Assembly (NCBI GenBank): GCA_003213355.1
Contig: QCND01000002.1
Span: 1 to 49,089 of the forward strand
Direction of reading: 5' to 3'
Length of the DNA: 49,089 nucleotides
DNA from: Prochlorococcus sp. AG-424-E20
Lineage (GTDB): Bacteria > Cyanobacteriota > Cyanobacteriia > PCC-6307 > Cyanobiaceae
Positions 1 to 10,656 of this stretch are shown here, piece by piece (the stretch's first letter is position 1; the number at the start of each line of letters is the position of its first letter). The position numbers were made by a program, and so were the translations under genes. Below the pieces are notes generated by a model that worked only from the letters and a program-made list of their open reading frames with translations, had not been told where the DNA came from and ran no database searches.

Positions 1-1
1 G

Positions 2-1165
2 CTGGAACTATTAGATGAGATTGAGTCTGAATTAGAATTATCAACTTTTGCAGTCAATTGGCCTATAGGAAGTGGTGAGCTTTTTAGAGGAGTTGTTGAG
101 CGTGCAACCAAAGAAGTTGTTTTATTTTCTAGAGCGGAAAGAGGGAAGCAATCTAATGAAATAAGGTTGAAAATCAATGATCCGGAACTTAAAAACTTAG
201 TAGAGGAAGAGCTATTGACAAAAGCGCTTGAAGAGATTGAGATCCTAGATGAGGCTGGTTGTGATTTAAATCAAGAATTAATTTTATCTGGCGAATTAAC
301 TCCAGTGTTTTTTGGATCTGCAATGACCAACTTCGGGGTTAAGCCATTTTTAGATAATTTTCTTGAGTTATCTCAGGGACCTGTAGCTCGAAATAGCTTT
401 GATGGGCCAATAGTGCCTACAAGAGAATCTTTTAGTGGATTTGTATTTAAATTACAAGCAAATATGGATCCAAAACATAGGGATAGAGTTGCCTTCGTGC
501 GTGTATGTAGTGGGAGGTTTAAAAAAGATATGACAGTTCAACATGCTAGGACAGGTAAACAAATCAGACTCTCAAGACCTCAAAAGATTTTCGGTCAAGA
601 TAGGGCTGTTGTTGATGATGCTTATCCTGGTGATGTTATTGGTTTGAATAATCCGGGGATGTTTTCTATTGGAGATACTTTATTTATAGGACCGAGAGTC
701 GAATTCGAGGGGATTCCATGTTTTAGCCCAGAGATATTTAGTTGGTTAAGAAATCCAAATCCTTCAGCTTTTAAAAACTTTAGGAAAGGAGTCAATGAAT
801 TAAGAGAGGAGGGAGCAGTCCAAATCCTTTACGATAAAGATCAAAGCAAAAGAGATCCAATTCTGGCCGCGGTTGGTCAGCTTCAGCTTGAAGTGGTACA
901 GCATCGACTTGCTAGTGAATATGGTGTGGAAACTAGGCTTGAACCAATGGGTTATCAAGTCGCCAGATGGGTAAAAGGGGGATGGCCTGTTTTAGAAGAG
1001 GTTGGAAGAATTTTTAATTGCAAAACGGTTCAAGATGCTTGGCTTAGACCAGTACTGCTTTTTAAAAATGAATGGAATCTTAATCAGTTAAAGGAAGATC
1101 ATCCTGAATTGGAATTAAACTCAGTTGCTCCTGTTGTTAGTGGTGTTGATCCTGTTTCTCTCTAA
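2..1165 (+). CDS. prfC: peptide chain release factor 3 (RF-3), C-terminal part, truncated by window start
   Basis: Frame is open from base 2 ([39 protein letters not shown]...), with RF3 motifs such as [22 protein letters not shown] and [20 protein letters not shown]. Confidence 0.95.
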   Translation: MELLDEIESELELSTFAVNWPIGSGELFRGVVERATKEVVLFSRAERGKQSNEIRLKINDPELKNLVEEELLTKALEEIEILDEAGCDLNQELILSGELTPVFFGSAMTNFGVKPFLDNFLELSQGPVARNSFDGPIVPTRESFSGFVFKLQANMDPKHRDRVAFVRVCSGRFKKDMTVQHARTGKQIRLSRPQKIFGQDRAVVDDAYPGDVIGLNNPGMFSIGDTLFIGPRVEFEGIPCFSPEIFSWLRNPNPSAFKNFRKGVNELREEGAVQILYDKDQSKRDPILAAVGQLQLEVVQHRLASEYGVETRLEPMGYQVARWVKGGWPVLEEVGRIFNCKTVQDAWLRPVLLFKNEWNLNQLKEDHPELELNSVAPVVSGVDPVSL

Positions 1166-1219
1166 AGTAGATTAAAATCTAATATTAAAGAGAGTTCATA
1201 AATCTTTTTCGAAAAATCT

Positions 1220-1909
1220 ATGGATCTTGGTAGCAATTCACAATCAAATTCAAACTCACAAGATCCATATTTGATACTTGGAATAAATGAGGCTGCAAGT
1301 TTTGATGCTATTCAAGAAGCAAGAGATAAAAAATTAAAAGAGGTTGGTGATGACCAAATTACTAAAGCAAAAATAGAAGCTGCTTATGATGCATTACTGA
1401 TGGTAAGTCTTAAGTCAAGACAACTTGGTAATGCAAGTAACGAGGCAATAAATGCGTCAAAGAAAGAAAATGAAGCTAAGAAAGTTGGTGATATGGGACC
1501 TGGTTCGCTTCTCACTAGGTTGCAAAATTTAAATCTTCCTAAATACGAGGCTTCAACATCTAACTTTTTACCAAGTTTAGAGTTGCCCTCTGGACAAGAA
1601 TTAAATATACGGATATCTCTTGGAATATTGGCTTTTTTACTAGTTTTAATTGTGCCTTCTGAAAGTGTTGAATTAATACTTTCATTTTCAACAATAGGCT
1701 TATTCATTAGTCAGTCTCGTAGAGGTAGGCCTTTCTTTTCTTCTATCATCTGGTGCATTCTTCTGCTTAGCATTGGACTTTTATCTGGTGCATTACTTTT
1801 GGGCGGTGCCCAATCATTTATTGATAACTCTGGATCATTATCTTCAGACAAATTTGAGGCAATACCAGCAGTATTTTTGCTTTGGTTAGGAGTGATTTTC
1901 CTTGATTAA
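1220..1909 (+). CDS. CPP1-like / J-domain-like membrane protein with C-terminal TM helices
   Basis: N-terminal DPYLILGINEAASFDAIQEARDKKLKE...AYDALLM J-like segment followed by hydrophobic helices. Confidence 0.75.
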   Translation: MDLGSNSQSNSNSQDPYLILGINEAASFDAIQEARDKKLKEVGDDQITKAKIEAAYDALLMVSLKSRQLGNASNEAINASKKENEAKKVGDMGPGSLLTRLQNLNLPKYEASTSNFLPSLELPSGQELNIRISLGILAFLLVLIVPSESVELILSFSTIGLFISQSRRGRPFFSSIIWCILLLSIGLLSGALLLGGAQSFIDNSGSLSSDKFEAIPAVFLLWLGVIFLD

Positions 1910-1913
1910 TCGT

Positions 1914-2813
1914 TTAATCGATTAAAGATATCAGTTCGTCCTCTTTAACATGATAAACATTTTTGCAGAATTGACATGTTAGTTCTGCTTTCCCATCCTC
2001 CTTTATCATTTTCTGAAGTTCATCTTTCCCCAAAATCTTTAATGCTGATAGGCTTCTTTCTCTTGAACATCTACATTTAAAACGAACTTCCTGAGATGTA
2101 TTAATAATATCTGAAGGTGATTGATCAAGATCAGGAAAAATCTCTTCAATAAGAGAAATAAGGTTATTCCCTTTTTTGTTTAATAACTCACTAAAAGAGT
2201 TAATCTCTTTACATCGATCTTCAAGTAGGTCTATCAATGAATGGTCTCGTTCTGCTTTAGGTAGTATTTGTGCTAAAAGGCCTCCGCTACAAACTATCCC
2301 ATCCTGATTAATTCTTTCTCCAACAAATACAGCTGAGGGCGTTTGTTCGGAATGTAATAAATAGGAAGCTATGTCTTCACCTATCCCTCCATTAATTAAT
2401 TCAACTGTGCTGTTGTGTGGCTCACCTTTCCCGTCATCTCTAATAACGTGAAGATAGCCAATACCTGTAGCTTTTTTAAAATCAAATGTATAGTGATTGC
2501 TTTTATTTTTAATTAGGTCTAATTCAAGACTTGGATCACCTACGTAACCTCTCACACTTCCATCTCTACCCGCATCAATAGTTAATCCTTTTAGGGGGCC
2601 ATTCGAGCTTATCCTCAAAGTCACCCTTCCATGATTTACCTTCATTGAACTTGCTAGCAAGAGGCTTGCACTCATTGCCCTACCTACAATTGCAGAAGTT
2701 AAATAAGAAAGAGAATGTCTCTCTTTTGCTTCTTTTGTGGATTCAGTTGTTGATACTGCGATTAGTCTGATCCCCCCTTTGGCAGCAGTAGCTCTAACTA
2801 GTGAATCTGTCAT
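1914..2813 (-). CDS. hslO: Hsp33 redox-regulated chaperone
   Basis: Hsp33 fold sequence; C-terminal CxC (FKCRCSRER) and CxxC (LTCQFCKN) zinc cysteines present. Confidence 0.95.
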   Translation of the reverse strand: MTDSLVRATAAKGGIRLIAVSTTESTKEAKERHSLSYLTSAIVGRAMSASLLLASSMKVNHGRVTLRISSNGPLKGLTIDAGRDGSVRGYVGDPSLELDLIKNKSNHYTFDFKKATGIGYLHVIRDDGKGEPHNSTVELINGGIGEDIASYLLHSEQTPSAVFVGERINQDGIVCSGGLLAQILPKAERDHSLIDLLEDRCKEINSFSELLNKKGNNLISLIEEIFPDLDQSPSDIINTSQEVRFKCRCSRERSLSALKILGKDELQKMIKEDGKAELTCQFCKNVYHVKEDELISLID

Positions 2814-2829
2814 TGATTAGTTGAATTGT

Positions 2830-3456
2830 TTATTCAGGGATAAGTTGACCATTATGCAACTCGTAATTGTCGGTATTCATATTTTTAAAAAGTTCGGGTT
2901 CATGAGTCACTATTAGAATAGTTTGTTTGTCTTTAATCTTTGCGAGTAATTCTATAATTCCGTTTCTCACTGACCAATCTAAACCTGCTGTTGGCTCGTC
3001 CAATAAAAGTACTTTTGGACTCCTTAACAGTTGAACAGCAATAGCTAGTCGTCGTTGTTGTCCTCCACTAAGAGATTCTGGCGACTTCTTTAAATCTAAG
3101 TTGATTAACCCCACTTTTGTAAGAGTGGAAATTTGTTCTTCAGTCGTTAACCTCTTGTGCCCAAGACGTAATTCTTGTGTTACGGATAATCCAAGAAAAT
3201 ATCTTTCTGGAAATTGAAAAACTAATCCACATAACCACCTGCGCTGCCGTGCATTTAGAGTTTTGTTAAACCAACTTATCTCTCCTTTCTGATATCCCGA
3301 TAGACCGCTAATGATTTCTATTAATGTGGTTTTTCCACTTCCACTGGGTCCTCTAACTATTGTGATTTTCCCTGTCTTGGTTTTTAAAGACAAATCTCTA
3401 AGGATTGGTTTCTCTGCTGTCGAGGGATGGTAATAAATATTTTTTAAACTAAGCAT
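2830..3456 (-). CDS. ABC transporter ATP-binding protein, EcfA/CbiO-like
   Basis: Walker A GPSGSGKTT, signature LSGGQQRR, Walker B VLLLDEP; VFQFPE Q-loop resembles ECF ATPases. Confidence 0.85.
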   Translation of the reverse strand: MLSLKNIYYHPSTAEKPILRDLSLKTKTGKITIVRGPSGSGKTTLIEIISGLSGYQKGEISWFNKTLNARQRRWLCGLVFQFPERYFLGLSVTQELRLGHKRLTTEEQISTLTKVGLINLDLKKSPESLSGGQQRRLAIAVQLLRSPKVLLLDEPTAGLDWSVRNGIIELLAKIKDKQTILIVTHEPELFKNMNTDNYELHNGQLIPE

Positions 3457-3570
3457 TCTTTTTTATTGAGGCTTTGATCAAATAAATAATGATTTTTCTA
3501 TTTCCTTTAATCAATTTACATTAGATTATGTTTGATATCTTTAGTTTTTCTTTTTCAAGATCTATTGTTT

Positions 3571-4020
3571 ATGGAAGTTAGATTTCGTGAAGTTGATCCT
3601 TTCAATTGTTGGATATGGCTTAGATATTCAGGTGTTCCAAGTAAAGGAGAAAAAGATTACATTGATGGTATTTTTGATTCTTGGTATGTGCTAGGCCGAC
3701 TTGGGGGATTTAATTCTGAAAATTTACAAACGCATGAAATGGGTGCTGATGTCAGTTGGATGAGCTATGAAAATGACGATACTGCTTCTAGCATGCCATC
3801 GTTAATGCATAATCTTGGAGAATTTGAATTTAATGAGTGTTGGGCTCGATGCTGGGTCGATTTAGGCACTTCTGACCTCATCGCAATTGATATTTTGATA
3901 AATGTACTAAAACAAATGGATGTTGATGTTATGAAAATAGAGGAACTAATTATTGGAGGAGTCAATGAAGATTGGCCAGTAGAGGAACATCCAGATGCAA
4001 TTTTTTCTTCAAAAGATTAA
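3571..4020 (+). CDS. DUF3531 family cyanobacterial/plastid protein
   Basis: MEVRFREVDPFNCWIWLRY...; start trimmed to the internal ATG of ORF 3532..4020. Confidence 0.75.
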   Translation: MEVRFREVDPFNCWIWLRYSGVPSKGEKDYIDGIFDSWYVLGRLGGFNSENLQTHEMGADVSWMSYENDDTASSMPSLMHNLGEFEFNECWARCWVDLGTSDLIAIDILINVLKQMDVDVMKIEELIIGGVNEDWPVEEHPDAIFSSKD

Positions 4021-4026
4021 TTTTCT

Positions 4027-4791
4027 ATGGCTGAGAAAAGAAGATTATTTATAAATCCAAATCGATTAAGTGATGAAATCGATTCAAATGGAGAGTTGAT
4101 TTTGACCTCTAATGAATCACATTATTTATCTAGGGTTATGAGGATGAGATCTGAAGATCTTTTAGAGGTTATTGATGGAAAAGGTCATCTTTGGAACGCA
4201 AAAATTGTTGAAAAAAAAACTATAAAACTTACCAATGGTTTTGGTAAACCTCTTCAAGTGGTTTCAAGAGAGAGACCATTAATAGGAATTGCTGTAGTTA
4301 TTCCTAAAAAGGGGTTTGAAAACTTTTTGCAAATGAGTTGTGAGATAGGAGTTGACATTATTCAACCATTGATTTCAAAACGATCAGTAGTTAAAGAATG
4401 CAATAAAGAAAAAATTATTAGATATCAAAAAATTATTCATGAAGCCGTTGAGCAATCTGAAAGACTCTGGAGTCCAGAACTACTTAAGACCTTGACATTT
4501 CCCAATTGGTTAAATGATTTACCCTCCGAAGCTCAAATAGGATTTGCTGCAACACGCATTCAAAACTTGCAAGATTGTGTGAATTGGTTAAAAGAAACAC
4601 CACATAAAGTCGATCAGGTTTGGGTGGTAGTTGGCCCAGAGGGAGGTTGGAATAAAGATGAAGAGGCATTAGCTTTTGACTCTGGCTTGTCTGGGGTATC
4701 TCTGGGAGAAACTATTTTGAGGACATCAACAGCTGCCGTAAGTGCCTGTCAGCTAATGACTTCATGGAGAAGACTTAAATTATCCCTTTAA
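4027..4791 (+). CDS. rsmE: 16S rRNA (uracil(1498)-N(3))-methyltransferase
   Basis: RsmE motifs HYLSRVMRMR, VVVGPEGGW, LGETILRTSTAA. Confidence 0.93.
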   Translation: MAEKRRLFINPNRLSDEIDSNGELILTSNESHYLSRVMRMRSEDLLEVIDGKGHLWNAKIVEKKTIKLTNGFGKPLQVVSRERPLIGIAVVIPKKGFENFLQMSCEIGVDIIQPLISKRSVVKECNKEKIIRYQKIIHEAVEQSERLWSPELLKTLTFPNWLNDLPSEAQIGFAATRIQNLQDCVNWLKETPHKVDQVWVVVGPEGGWNKDEEALAFDSGLSGVSLGETILRTSTAAVSACQLMTSWRRLKLSL

Positions 4792-4854
4792 GATTAAATA
4801 TTTTTGATCATAAAACCCTCTATTGTTTAGAAAAAGGTATCCTGATTGGGAACG

Positions 4855-5598
4855 ATGGCTAACTTATCTTTTATTGGCGGTATTTGGATTAATGCTTTTT
4901 TGATTAATTTCTTGTTGATATTTTTGGGACATAGGCTTCCATTTTTAACTAAGAAAGGTTGGATTCATGCCGGAATACTTGGAACGCTTTTATTAGGATC
5001 TATTGGTTGGAATGGTTGGATATCAGTTTGTGTATATCTCTTGTTGGGAACTTTAGTTACAAAAATAGGATATAAAAATAAGGCTTCCCGAGGGATTGCC
5101 GAATCCAGAGGTGGTCAACGTGGCCCTGAAAATGTATGGGGGTCTGCAGCAACAGGTTGCTCACTCGCCTTATTAAGTTGTCTTTGGCCAAATTTTTTAA
5201 GTTTATTCATGGTAGGTTTTGCTTCTAGTTTCAGTGCGAAACTTTCCGATACTTTTTCAAGTGAAATTGGCAAGAGATTTGGTAAAAGAACTTATCTAAT
5301 TACGACTTTAAAGCCAGTATCACCAGGAACAGAAGGGGCAGTAAGCATCGAAGGTTCAATAGCTGGGTTGTTAGGAAGTCTTATTATGACTATGTTTATG
5401 CTGAATCTATCGATCATTTCCGGACTGTCTGTTGCTTTTATAGTCTTCTTATCTGGCTATTTGGCAACTTTTTTGGAAAGTTATCTTGGAGCAGTAGTTC
5501 AAAATAAGATTGATTGGATGACTAATGAATTAGTTAACTCTATCCAGACATCTATAGCCGCTATTATTTCTATGTTTTTATATTTGAAGTTTGTTTGA
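4855..5598 (+). CDS. DUF92 family membrane protein
   Basis: Hydrophobic; RGIAESRGGQRGPENVWGSAATG, DTFSSEIGKRFGK, VSPGTEGAVSIEGSIAGLLGS; ATG inside ORF 4846. Confidence 0.88.
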   Translation: MANLSFIGGIWINAFLINFLLIFLGHRLPFLTKKGWIHAGILGTLLLGSIGWNGWISVCVYLLLGTLVTKIGYKNKASRGIAESRGGQRGPENVWGSAATGCSLALLSCLWPNFLSLFMVGFASSFSAKLSDTFSSEIGKRFGKRTYLITTLKPVSPGTEGAVSIEGSIAGLLGSLIMTMFMLNLSIISGLSVAFIVFLSGYLATFLESYLGAVVQNKIDWMTNELVNSIQTSIAAIISMFLYLKFV

Positions 5599-5602
5599 AA
5601 TT

Positions 5603-6250
5603 TTATTTTAAATCAGCCCAATTCTTTAGTGCTGGCCATGCAGTAATTTGTTCATAAATCCATTTATGACCCTTACTATTCAGATGTATTCCATCTGATG
5701 AGAGTAATTCTTTAAATGATAATAAGTTGATCATTTTCTCATGGATAGATAAAAACGGGACATTTAATTCTAAGCAAGTTTCTTCAATTTTATTTTCATA
5801 TTTTGAACAAGCTTGATTTGAATACCAAAGACATTCTGCAAAAGGCATTGAATCTTCATTTACAGGTGTTAATCCAAGAAGCATTATATGTACTTCATTC
5901 TTAATTTCTTTCACTAATTGTTTTAAGCCAAATTTAAAAGCATCTTCGGAAAGTTGTGGTCTGCCATCTTTTCTTCCAATTTTAGCTGTATCATTTAAAC
6001 CAATTGATAGCAAAATACCTTCAGGAACTTTTCTCCTTAATTCTCCCCTTGTTTCCCACTCATTCTTATATCTTATAGCAACTTTCTCTAATCCATCTCC
6101 TCTTACTCCAAGGGAATAAATGATAGGGGCATTATCTATGTTTAACCAGTTTTGTCTTAATCTTTCAGACCATCCGCCTCCTTCTAGATCTCCCCATCCG
6201 TAAACCCCACTATCTCCAATTATGATTAACTTTTTCTGATATTTATTCAT
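5603..6250 (-). CDS. SGNH/GDSL-type hydrolase
   Basis: Block I IIGDSGVYGWG, LLSIGLNDT, C-terminal SSDGIHLNSKGH. Confidence 0.85.
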   Translation of the reverse strand: MNKYQKKLIIIGDSGVYGWGDLEGGGWSERLRQNWLNIDNAPIIYSLGVRGDGLEKVAIRYKNEWETRGELRRKVPEGILLSIGLNDTAKIGRKDGRPQLSEDAFKFGLKQLVKEIKNEVHIMLLGLTPVNEDSMPFAECLWYSNQACSKYENKIEETCLELNVPFLSIHEKMINLLSFKELLSSDGIHLNSKGHKWIYEQITAWPALKNWADLK

Positions 6251-6274
6251 AAGTCGATATGTTGAATAAAATAA

Positions 6275-7825
6275 CTAACTAATGAAATTGTTGGTTGAAT
6301 TCTTTAACCAATAATTTTGAGAAGTGTTAAATAAAAATTCTCCTGAAATTGTTAATAAAGAGAAAGTAGTAGTTATTATCATGACTTGTGCCCAATCGAA
6401 TGAGCTTAGTGATTCCTGTAATTGCCACCCTAATCCTACTCCTCCGACTGCGCCTATAATTGCTGTTTCCTTTAGGATTACGTCACTTCTGTATGCTCCA
6501 TAAGCTAAGTAACTATTACTTTGGGGGGCTAATATTCCGTAAAGCGTTGCTGATTGCTTGCTTGAACCATTGTTTTTAAGCGCTCGATAAATACTTTTTT
6601 CTTGATTTAGTATGTTATCTGTAAGTAACCTTCCCATGACGCCCATATGTGTAATTCCTAGTGATAATGCGGCTACAGATATATTAGGATTCGTAAAAAG
6701 AAGAATAAGTATAGTGGTCAATGGAGGAGGTATTAATCTAAAGAAGATCCAAATAAGATTTTGAACTTTTAGAGGGAATTTTCCTGGGAATAATACTAGT
6801 AAAAGTGGAGGTGTCCCTATTGCAATACCAGACGCGAAAACAGTTATTACAATTGTTGTAATGATTAGTTTCAACAGAGGTAAGGTGTTAAATCCATTTT
6901 TTATCTCTACGAATGAAGGTAAATTTAAATACGAAAAGCTTAATGGAGTAAATAACTCAAAATTTAGATTATAAAGCCAACTAATACCTAATGATAGTGA
7001 TAGTGTAAATATTGAGATTGAAATTAAGAAAGAATTTTTCAAACTAATATTTTCAGAGAAATAACTTCTTAAAAATCTTATAAATTTCTCTAATAAAATC
7101 ATTACTAACCAAAGCATCCACAAACAAGTCCACATTTCATTGAACTCAAAGGATTTTAAAGTTAAATATAGTTCTGTTCCTATACCTCCTAATCCAAATA
7201 TTCCAAGTAATGTTACACCCCTAATTGCACATTCAAATCTGTAACTTCCATATGAAGATACTATAGGTATTAACTTTGGTAGCATAATAGTTATAAATGA
7301 GCTCATAATATTAGATCCAGTTTGCTTAATTTCTATCAGAGGTTGTATGTCAAAACTATCTAGTTGCTCTGAAATTACTCTTGCTGTTAAGGCTGAATAG
7401 GGAATGACTATAGACATAATTGCCACCCAAAGATTCAAACCTAAGATTTGAATGAATAGCAAGCCCCAAACTACTTCATGTATTGATCTTGGAATTGCTA
7501 ATGAGTATTTTATGAATTTACCTAAATAAGAAAATTTAGGAATAAATTTCCAAAATAAATCTGTAGATAGTACACCTAAAATAATTCCAATAAGCATACT
7601 TAAAACCCAGCTAGTTATAGCAGTAGCAATTGTTATTTGAAGTCCTTCCCATGCGCTTTTAACTACTTCTTGATTGAATGATGGTTTTATTGCTGAGCTT
7701 ATGAATAGAAATATGATATTTAGACCCCCAATATGAAATCCTTTGATGATTTCTATTAGAATGGGAATGTAGGCTATTGATGGGATTAATGTTAGTAAAG
7801 TTGATACTGGTTTTATTAATTTCAT
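6275..7825 (-). CDS. phnE: phosphonate-type ABC transporter permease, two permease modules in one chain
   Basis: 516 aa with two EAA-type permease halves; directly follows phnC and phnD on the same strand. Confidence 0.85.
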   Translation of the reverse strand: MKLIKPVSTLLTLIPSIAYIPILIEIIKGFHIGGLNIIFLFISSAIKPSFNQEVVKSAWEGLQITIATAITSWVLSMLIGIILGVLSTDLFWKFIPKFSYLGKFIKYSLAIPRSIHEVVWGLLFIQILGLNLWVAIMSIVIPYSALTARVISEQLDSFDIQPLIEIKQTGSNIMSSFITIMLPKLIPIVSSYGSYRFECAIRGVTLLGIFGLGGIGTELYLTLKSFEFNEMWTCLWMLWLVMILLEKFIRFLRSYFSENISLKNSFLISISIFTLSLSLGISWLYNLNFELFTPLSFSYLNLPSFVEIKNGFNTLPLLKLIITTIVITVFASGIAIGTPPLLLVLFPGKFPLKVQNLIWIFFRLIPPPLTTILILLFTNPNISVAALSLGITHMGVMGRLLTDNILNQEKSIYRALKNNGSSKQSATLYGILAPQSNSYLAYGAYRSDVILKETAIIGAVGGVGLGWQLQESLSSFDWAQVMIITTTFSLLTISGEFLFNTSQNYWLKNSTNNFIS

Positions 7826-7831
7826 TATGAA

Positions 7832-8566
7832 TTAAAATAGCCAATCAAACTCTGATTGATTAACATTATGAATTTCTCTATCTATTACAATCTCTCCATC
7901 TTTTAACCCAATAACTCTATTGAAATTATTTATTAAATTTATTTGGTGAAGACTTATAAGCATGGTCTCAGGGATTTTAATTCTAAGATAATTTTTTTGA
8001 TTAATAAATATTTTTAAGATATTTTTTGATAATAGAGGGTCTAGATTTGAGAAAGGTTCGTCTGCCAGAACAATCTCTGGTTCTTGTCTTAAAAGACGTG
8101 CAATTGCGATTCTTTTTTTTTGCCCACCAGAAAGTTTATTTATATAGGAATAAATAGTTTTTTTTGGGAGTGAGACTGCTGTTAGGCAGTCTTGGCATAA
8201 ACCTTTATCTAAGACTCCTATAAGATTTTTTAAAGCCCATATGAAATTGTGTTTACCTAATGCACCGCAGTTTATATTCTGAGCGACATTTAGCTCTTCT
8301 ATCAAAGATAAATCCTGCCATATAGTTCCTATTTTTGACGACTCAATATTTGAGATATTATTAATGTTAGAACCTTTCCATATTACATCCCCTTCGTTTG
8401 GGATTAGTGATCCATTCGCGATCGAGATTAATGTACTTTTGCCAGAGCCACTCTTACCAATAAGCGCTATCTTCTCACCTTGATTTATTGTTAAATTAAT
8501 ATCTTTTACTCTAATATTTTCTTTACTGCTATGGCTTATATTTTTTAATTCTAGTAACTTAGTCAC
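7832..8566 (-). CDS. phnC: phosphonate-type ABC transporter ATP-binding protein
   Basis: GKSGSGKSTL, LSGGQKKRIAIARLL, EIVLADEPFSNLDP; 4-bp overlap with phnD. Confidence 0.85.
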   Translation of the reverse strand: MTKLLELKNISHSSKENIRVKDINLTINQGEKIALIGKSGSGKSTLISIANGSLIPNEGDVIWKGSNINNISNIESSKIGTIWQDLSLIEELNVAQNINCGALGKHNFIWALKNLIGVLDKGLCQDCLTAVSLPKKTIYSYINKLSGGQKKRIAIARLLRQEPEIVLADEPFSNLDPLLSKNILKIFINQKNYLRIKIPETMLISLHQINLINNFNRVIGLKDGEIVIDREIHNVNQSEFDWLF

Positions 8567-9462
8567 TTAATCTTTCCAATTTTTCTACCTACTTTTTCTA
8601 TTTTATTATAATTCTCGTTTTTTGATATTACAAATTTCTCTGCGCTAAATAATTCGAGAATCTGTTTTTGTTTTTTTGACTTTTCATTGAAACGTAAAAA
8701 TACATTTGTAAGCTCTTTCGTAAAACCTTTTTTGAACTTTTTATCTAGGTTTCCTTGAGCAAGCCAATGATAATTATGATAAGAGGGAGTCTTCCAAATC
8801 ACAAAGACTTTTGAGTGATCCACGCGTCCTCTCGCAAGATTTCTCTTCCATACTTCTTCGCTAAGAGCACCTGCCTCATATGAACCACTTTGCACAAGCA
8901 TTAACGTTGCATCGTGGCTACCACTAAAGCCTGGGCTTAGACCTTTGAAATCTTTAAGTTGAACACCTGCTTTGTTTAAAAAATATTGTGGCATCAATCT
9001 TCCTGATGTTGAACTTTCAGAGCCAAAAGTAAAACGCTTGCCTTTTAGTGTTTTTAAGTCATTTATGTTATTTATTTTTTGGATTGAACTTTTCTTGTTT
9101 GCAATAAAAATACTATGGAATTTTTCATCAATATCTCTTTGTGCTATTACCTTGGATCCTTTGCTTTGAAGTCTTGCTTGTACACCCGTTAAAGCACCGA
9201 ACCATACTAAATCTAAATTCCCGGTCCTAAAAGCTGTTACAGCTGCAGCATAATTAGTAACTGGTTTATATCGGACTTGAACATTGAGCTGCTCGCTTAA
9301 TTCAGAGGATAAAATCTTATATAAACGATTCAGGTGCTCTGGGTTTTGATCTGGTATTGCCCCAATGCGAAGGATCTCTTCTGCTTTTAATGACCCAATC
9401 ATAAATAAATTCAATATTGATAAACAAGCAAATGCTTTGTTTTTAATCTTTGTTAGTCGCAT
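8563..9462 (-). CDS. phnD: phosphonate/phosphite-type ABC transporter substrate-binding protein
   Basis: Signal peptide, LRIGAIPDQNPEHLNRLYK, NLDLVWFGALTGVQAR, GSESSTSGRLMPQYF. Confidence 0.87.
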   Translation of the reverse strand: MRLTKIKNKAFACLSILNLFMIGSLKAEEILRIGAIPDQNPEHLNRLYKILSSELSEQLNVQVRYKPVTNYAAAVTAFRTGNLDLVWFGALTGVQARLQSKGSKVIAQRDIDEKFHSIFIANKKSSIQKINNINDLKTLKGKRFTFGSESSTSGRLMPQYFLNKAGVQLKDFKGLSPGFSGSHDATLMLVQSGSYEAGALSEEVWKRNLARGRVDHSKVFVIWKTPSYHNYHWLAQGNLDKKFKKGFTKELTNVFLRFNEKSKKQKQILELFSAEKFVISKNENYNKIEKVGRKIGKIK

Positions 9463-9477
9463 CTGGTTCGGAAATCT

Positions 9478-10656
9478 TTAAAAATAATTTAATAGCTTAT
9501 CTAGCCTATCAATTCCATCATTGATCATTTCATTTGAAGCTGCATATGAGATTCTGATACATTTATCATCTCCGAAAGCAATCCCTGGAACTATTGCAAG
9601 ACCAACTTTTTCTAGTGCCAATTTGCAGAAACTTATTGAATCTATCTCCTCTAGATTAATTTCTGGGAAAACATAGAAAGCTCCATTGGGAGGGACAAAA
9701 GAAATATGTTTTATTTTTTTTAGTCTGTCTGTTATTAATAACCTCCTTTTGTTGTAAATTTCTGCCATTTCATGAACGCAATCTTTTGAGCCTTGAAGTG
9801 CTGCAATAGCTCCTTTTTGAGCAAAACTACATACATTGCTTGTACTTTGACTTTGCAAAGCAATTGCTTTCTTTATTGCCTCTGCGTTTCCTGTTAAGTA
9901 TCCAATCCTCCAACCGGTCATTGCCCACGCCTTGGCAAAACCGTTGACAGTGAAAATTCTATTTTTTAAGTCTGGTGAGATTTTCGCGAAACTATGATGA
10001 ACTTGATTTGGAGAAATAAGAAATTCATAAATTTCATCACTCATTAATAAAATTCTTGGATGCCTTCTTAAAAAATCGGAAATATTTTTCATCTCTTTCT
10101 CAGTTAAAACACAGCCAGTTGGATTACTTGGAGAATTAATAATTAATAACCTAGTTTTTTCAGTTACGTTTTCTTCTAGAGAATTGATATCAATTTTAAA
10201 ATTATCTTTAGTTGAAGATTTAATTTTAATTGGCTTTGCACCAGCTAAAAGAGTTATCTCTGGATAACTAAGCCAGTAGGGTGAAGGGATCAGGACTTCA
10301 TCTCCAGGGTTTAAAACTACTTGAAATAAATTGTATATTGCTTGTTTCCCTCCATTAGTTACTAAAACATTGTCTATTTTTGTTGGAACTTTATTTATAT
10401 AGGATTGTTTTTGCGCAATGGCTTCTCTTAAATCAGGATCTCCAGCTGCAGGCCCATAACGAGTTTTTCCATCTTTTAATGCTTTTAAAGTTGCATCGAC
10501 AATAAATTCAGGGGTATCGAAGTCAGGTTCCCCTGCGCTTAAACTACAAATATTTTTACCTTCAGCCTTTAAAGCTTTAGCTTTTGCGCTGATCTCAAGA
10601 GTTAAAGAAGGTTTTATGGAGAGAGCTCTTAAAGATATCTGTGATTTGTCAGTCAT
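9478..10656 (-). CDS. class I pyridoxal-phosphate aminotransferase (aspartate aminotransferase-like)
   Basis: GEPDFDTPEFI, NSPSNPTGCV, SDEIYE, NGFAKAWAMTGWRIGY. Confidence 0.93.
   Translation of the reverse strand: MTDKSQISLRALSIKPSLTLEISAKAKALKAEGKNICSLSAGEPDFDTPEFIVDATLKALKDGKTRYGPAAGDPDLREAIAQKQSYINKVPTKIDNVLVTNGGKQAIYNLFQVVLNPGDEVLIPSPYWLSYPEITLLAGAKPIKIKSSTKDNFKIDINSLEENVTEKTRLLIINSPSNPTGCVLTEKEMKNISDFLRRHPRILLMSDEIYEFLISPNQVHHSFAKISPDLKNRIFTVNGFAKAWAMTGWRIGYLTGNAEAIKKAIALQSQSTSNVCSFAQKGAIAALQGSKDCVHEMAEIYNKRRLLITDRLKKIKHISFVPPNGAFYVFPEINLEEIDSISFCKLALEKVGLAIVPGIAFGDDKCIRISYAASNEMINDGIDRLDKLLNYF

Noticed and set aside
1384-1707. Antisense ORF opposite the CPP1-like gene
   Set aside because: Fully inside a better-supported CDS; Ser/Pro-rich shadow frame. 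Same reasoning for 3765..3965, 4484..4669, 7659..7844, 8972..9169, 13434..13682, 14519..14749, 16129..16359, 16940..17227, 18107..18439, 35711..35947, 36023..36259, 37992..38216, 39818..40051, 41140..41427, 42592..42789, 42867..43076, 43186..43506, 45921..46202, 46404..46928, 27729..27917, 48023..48220
1904-1926. TTAATCGATTAA palindrome at the convergent end of CPP1-like and hslO genes
   Set aside because: Explained by facing TAA stop codons in AT-rich sequence; too short to claim function
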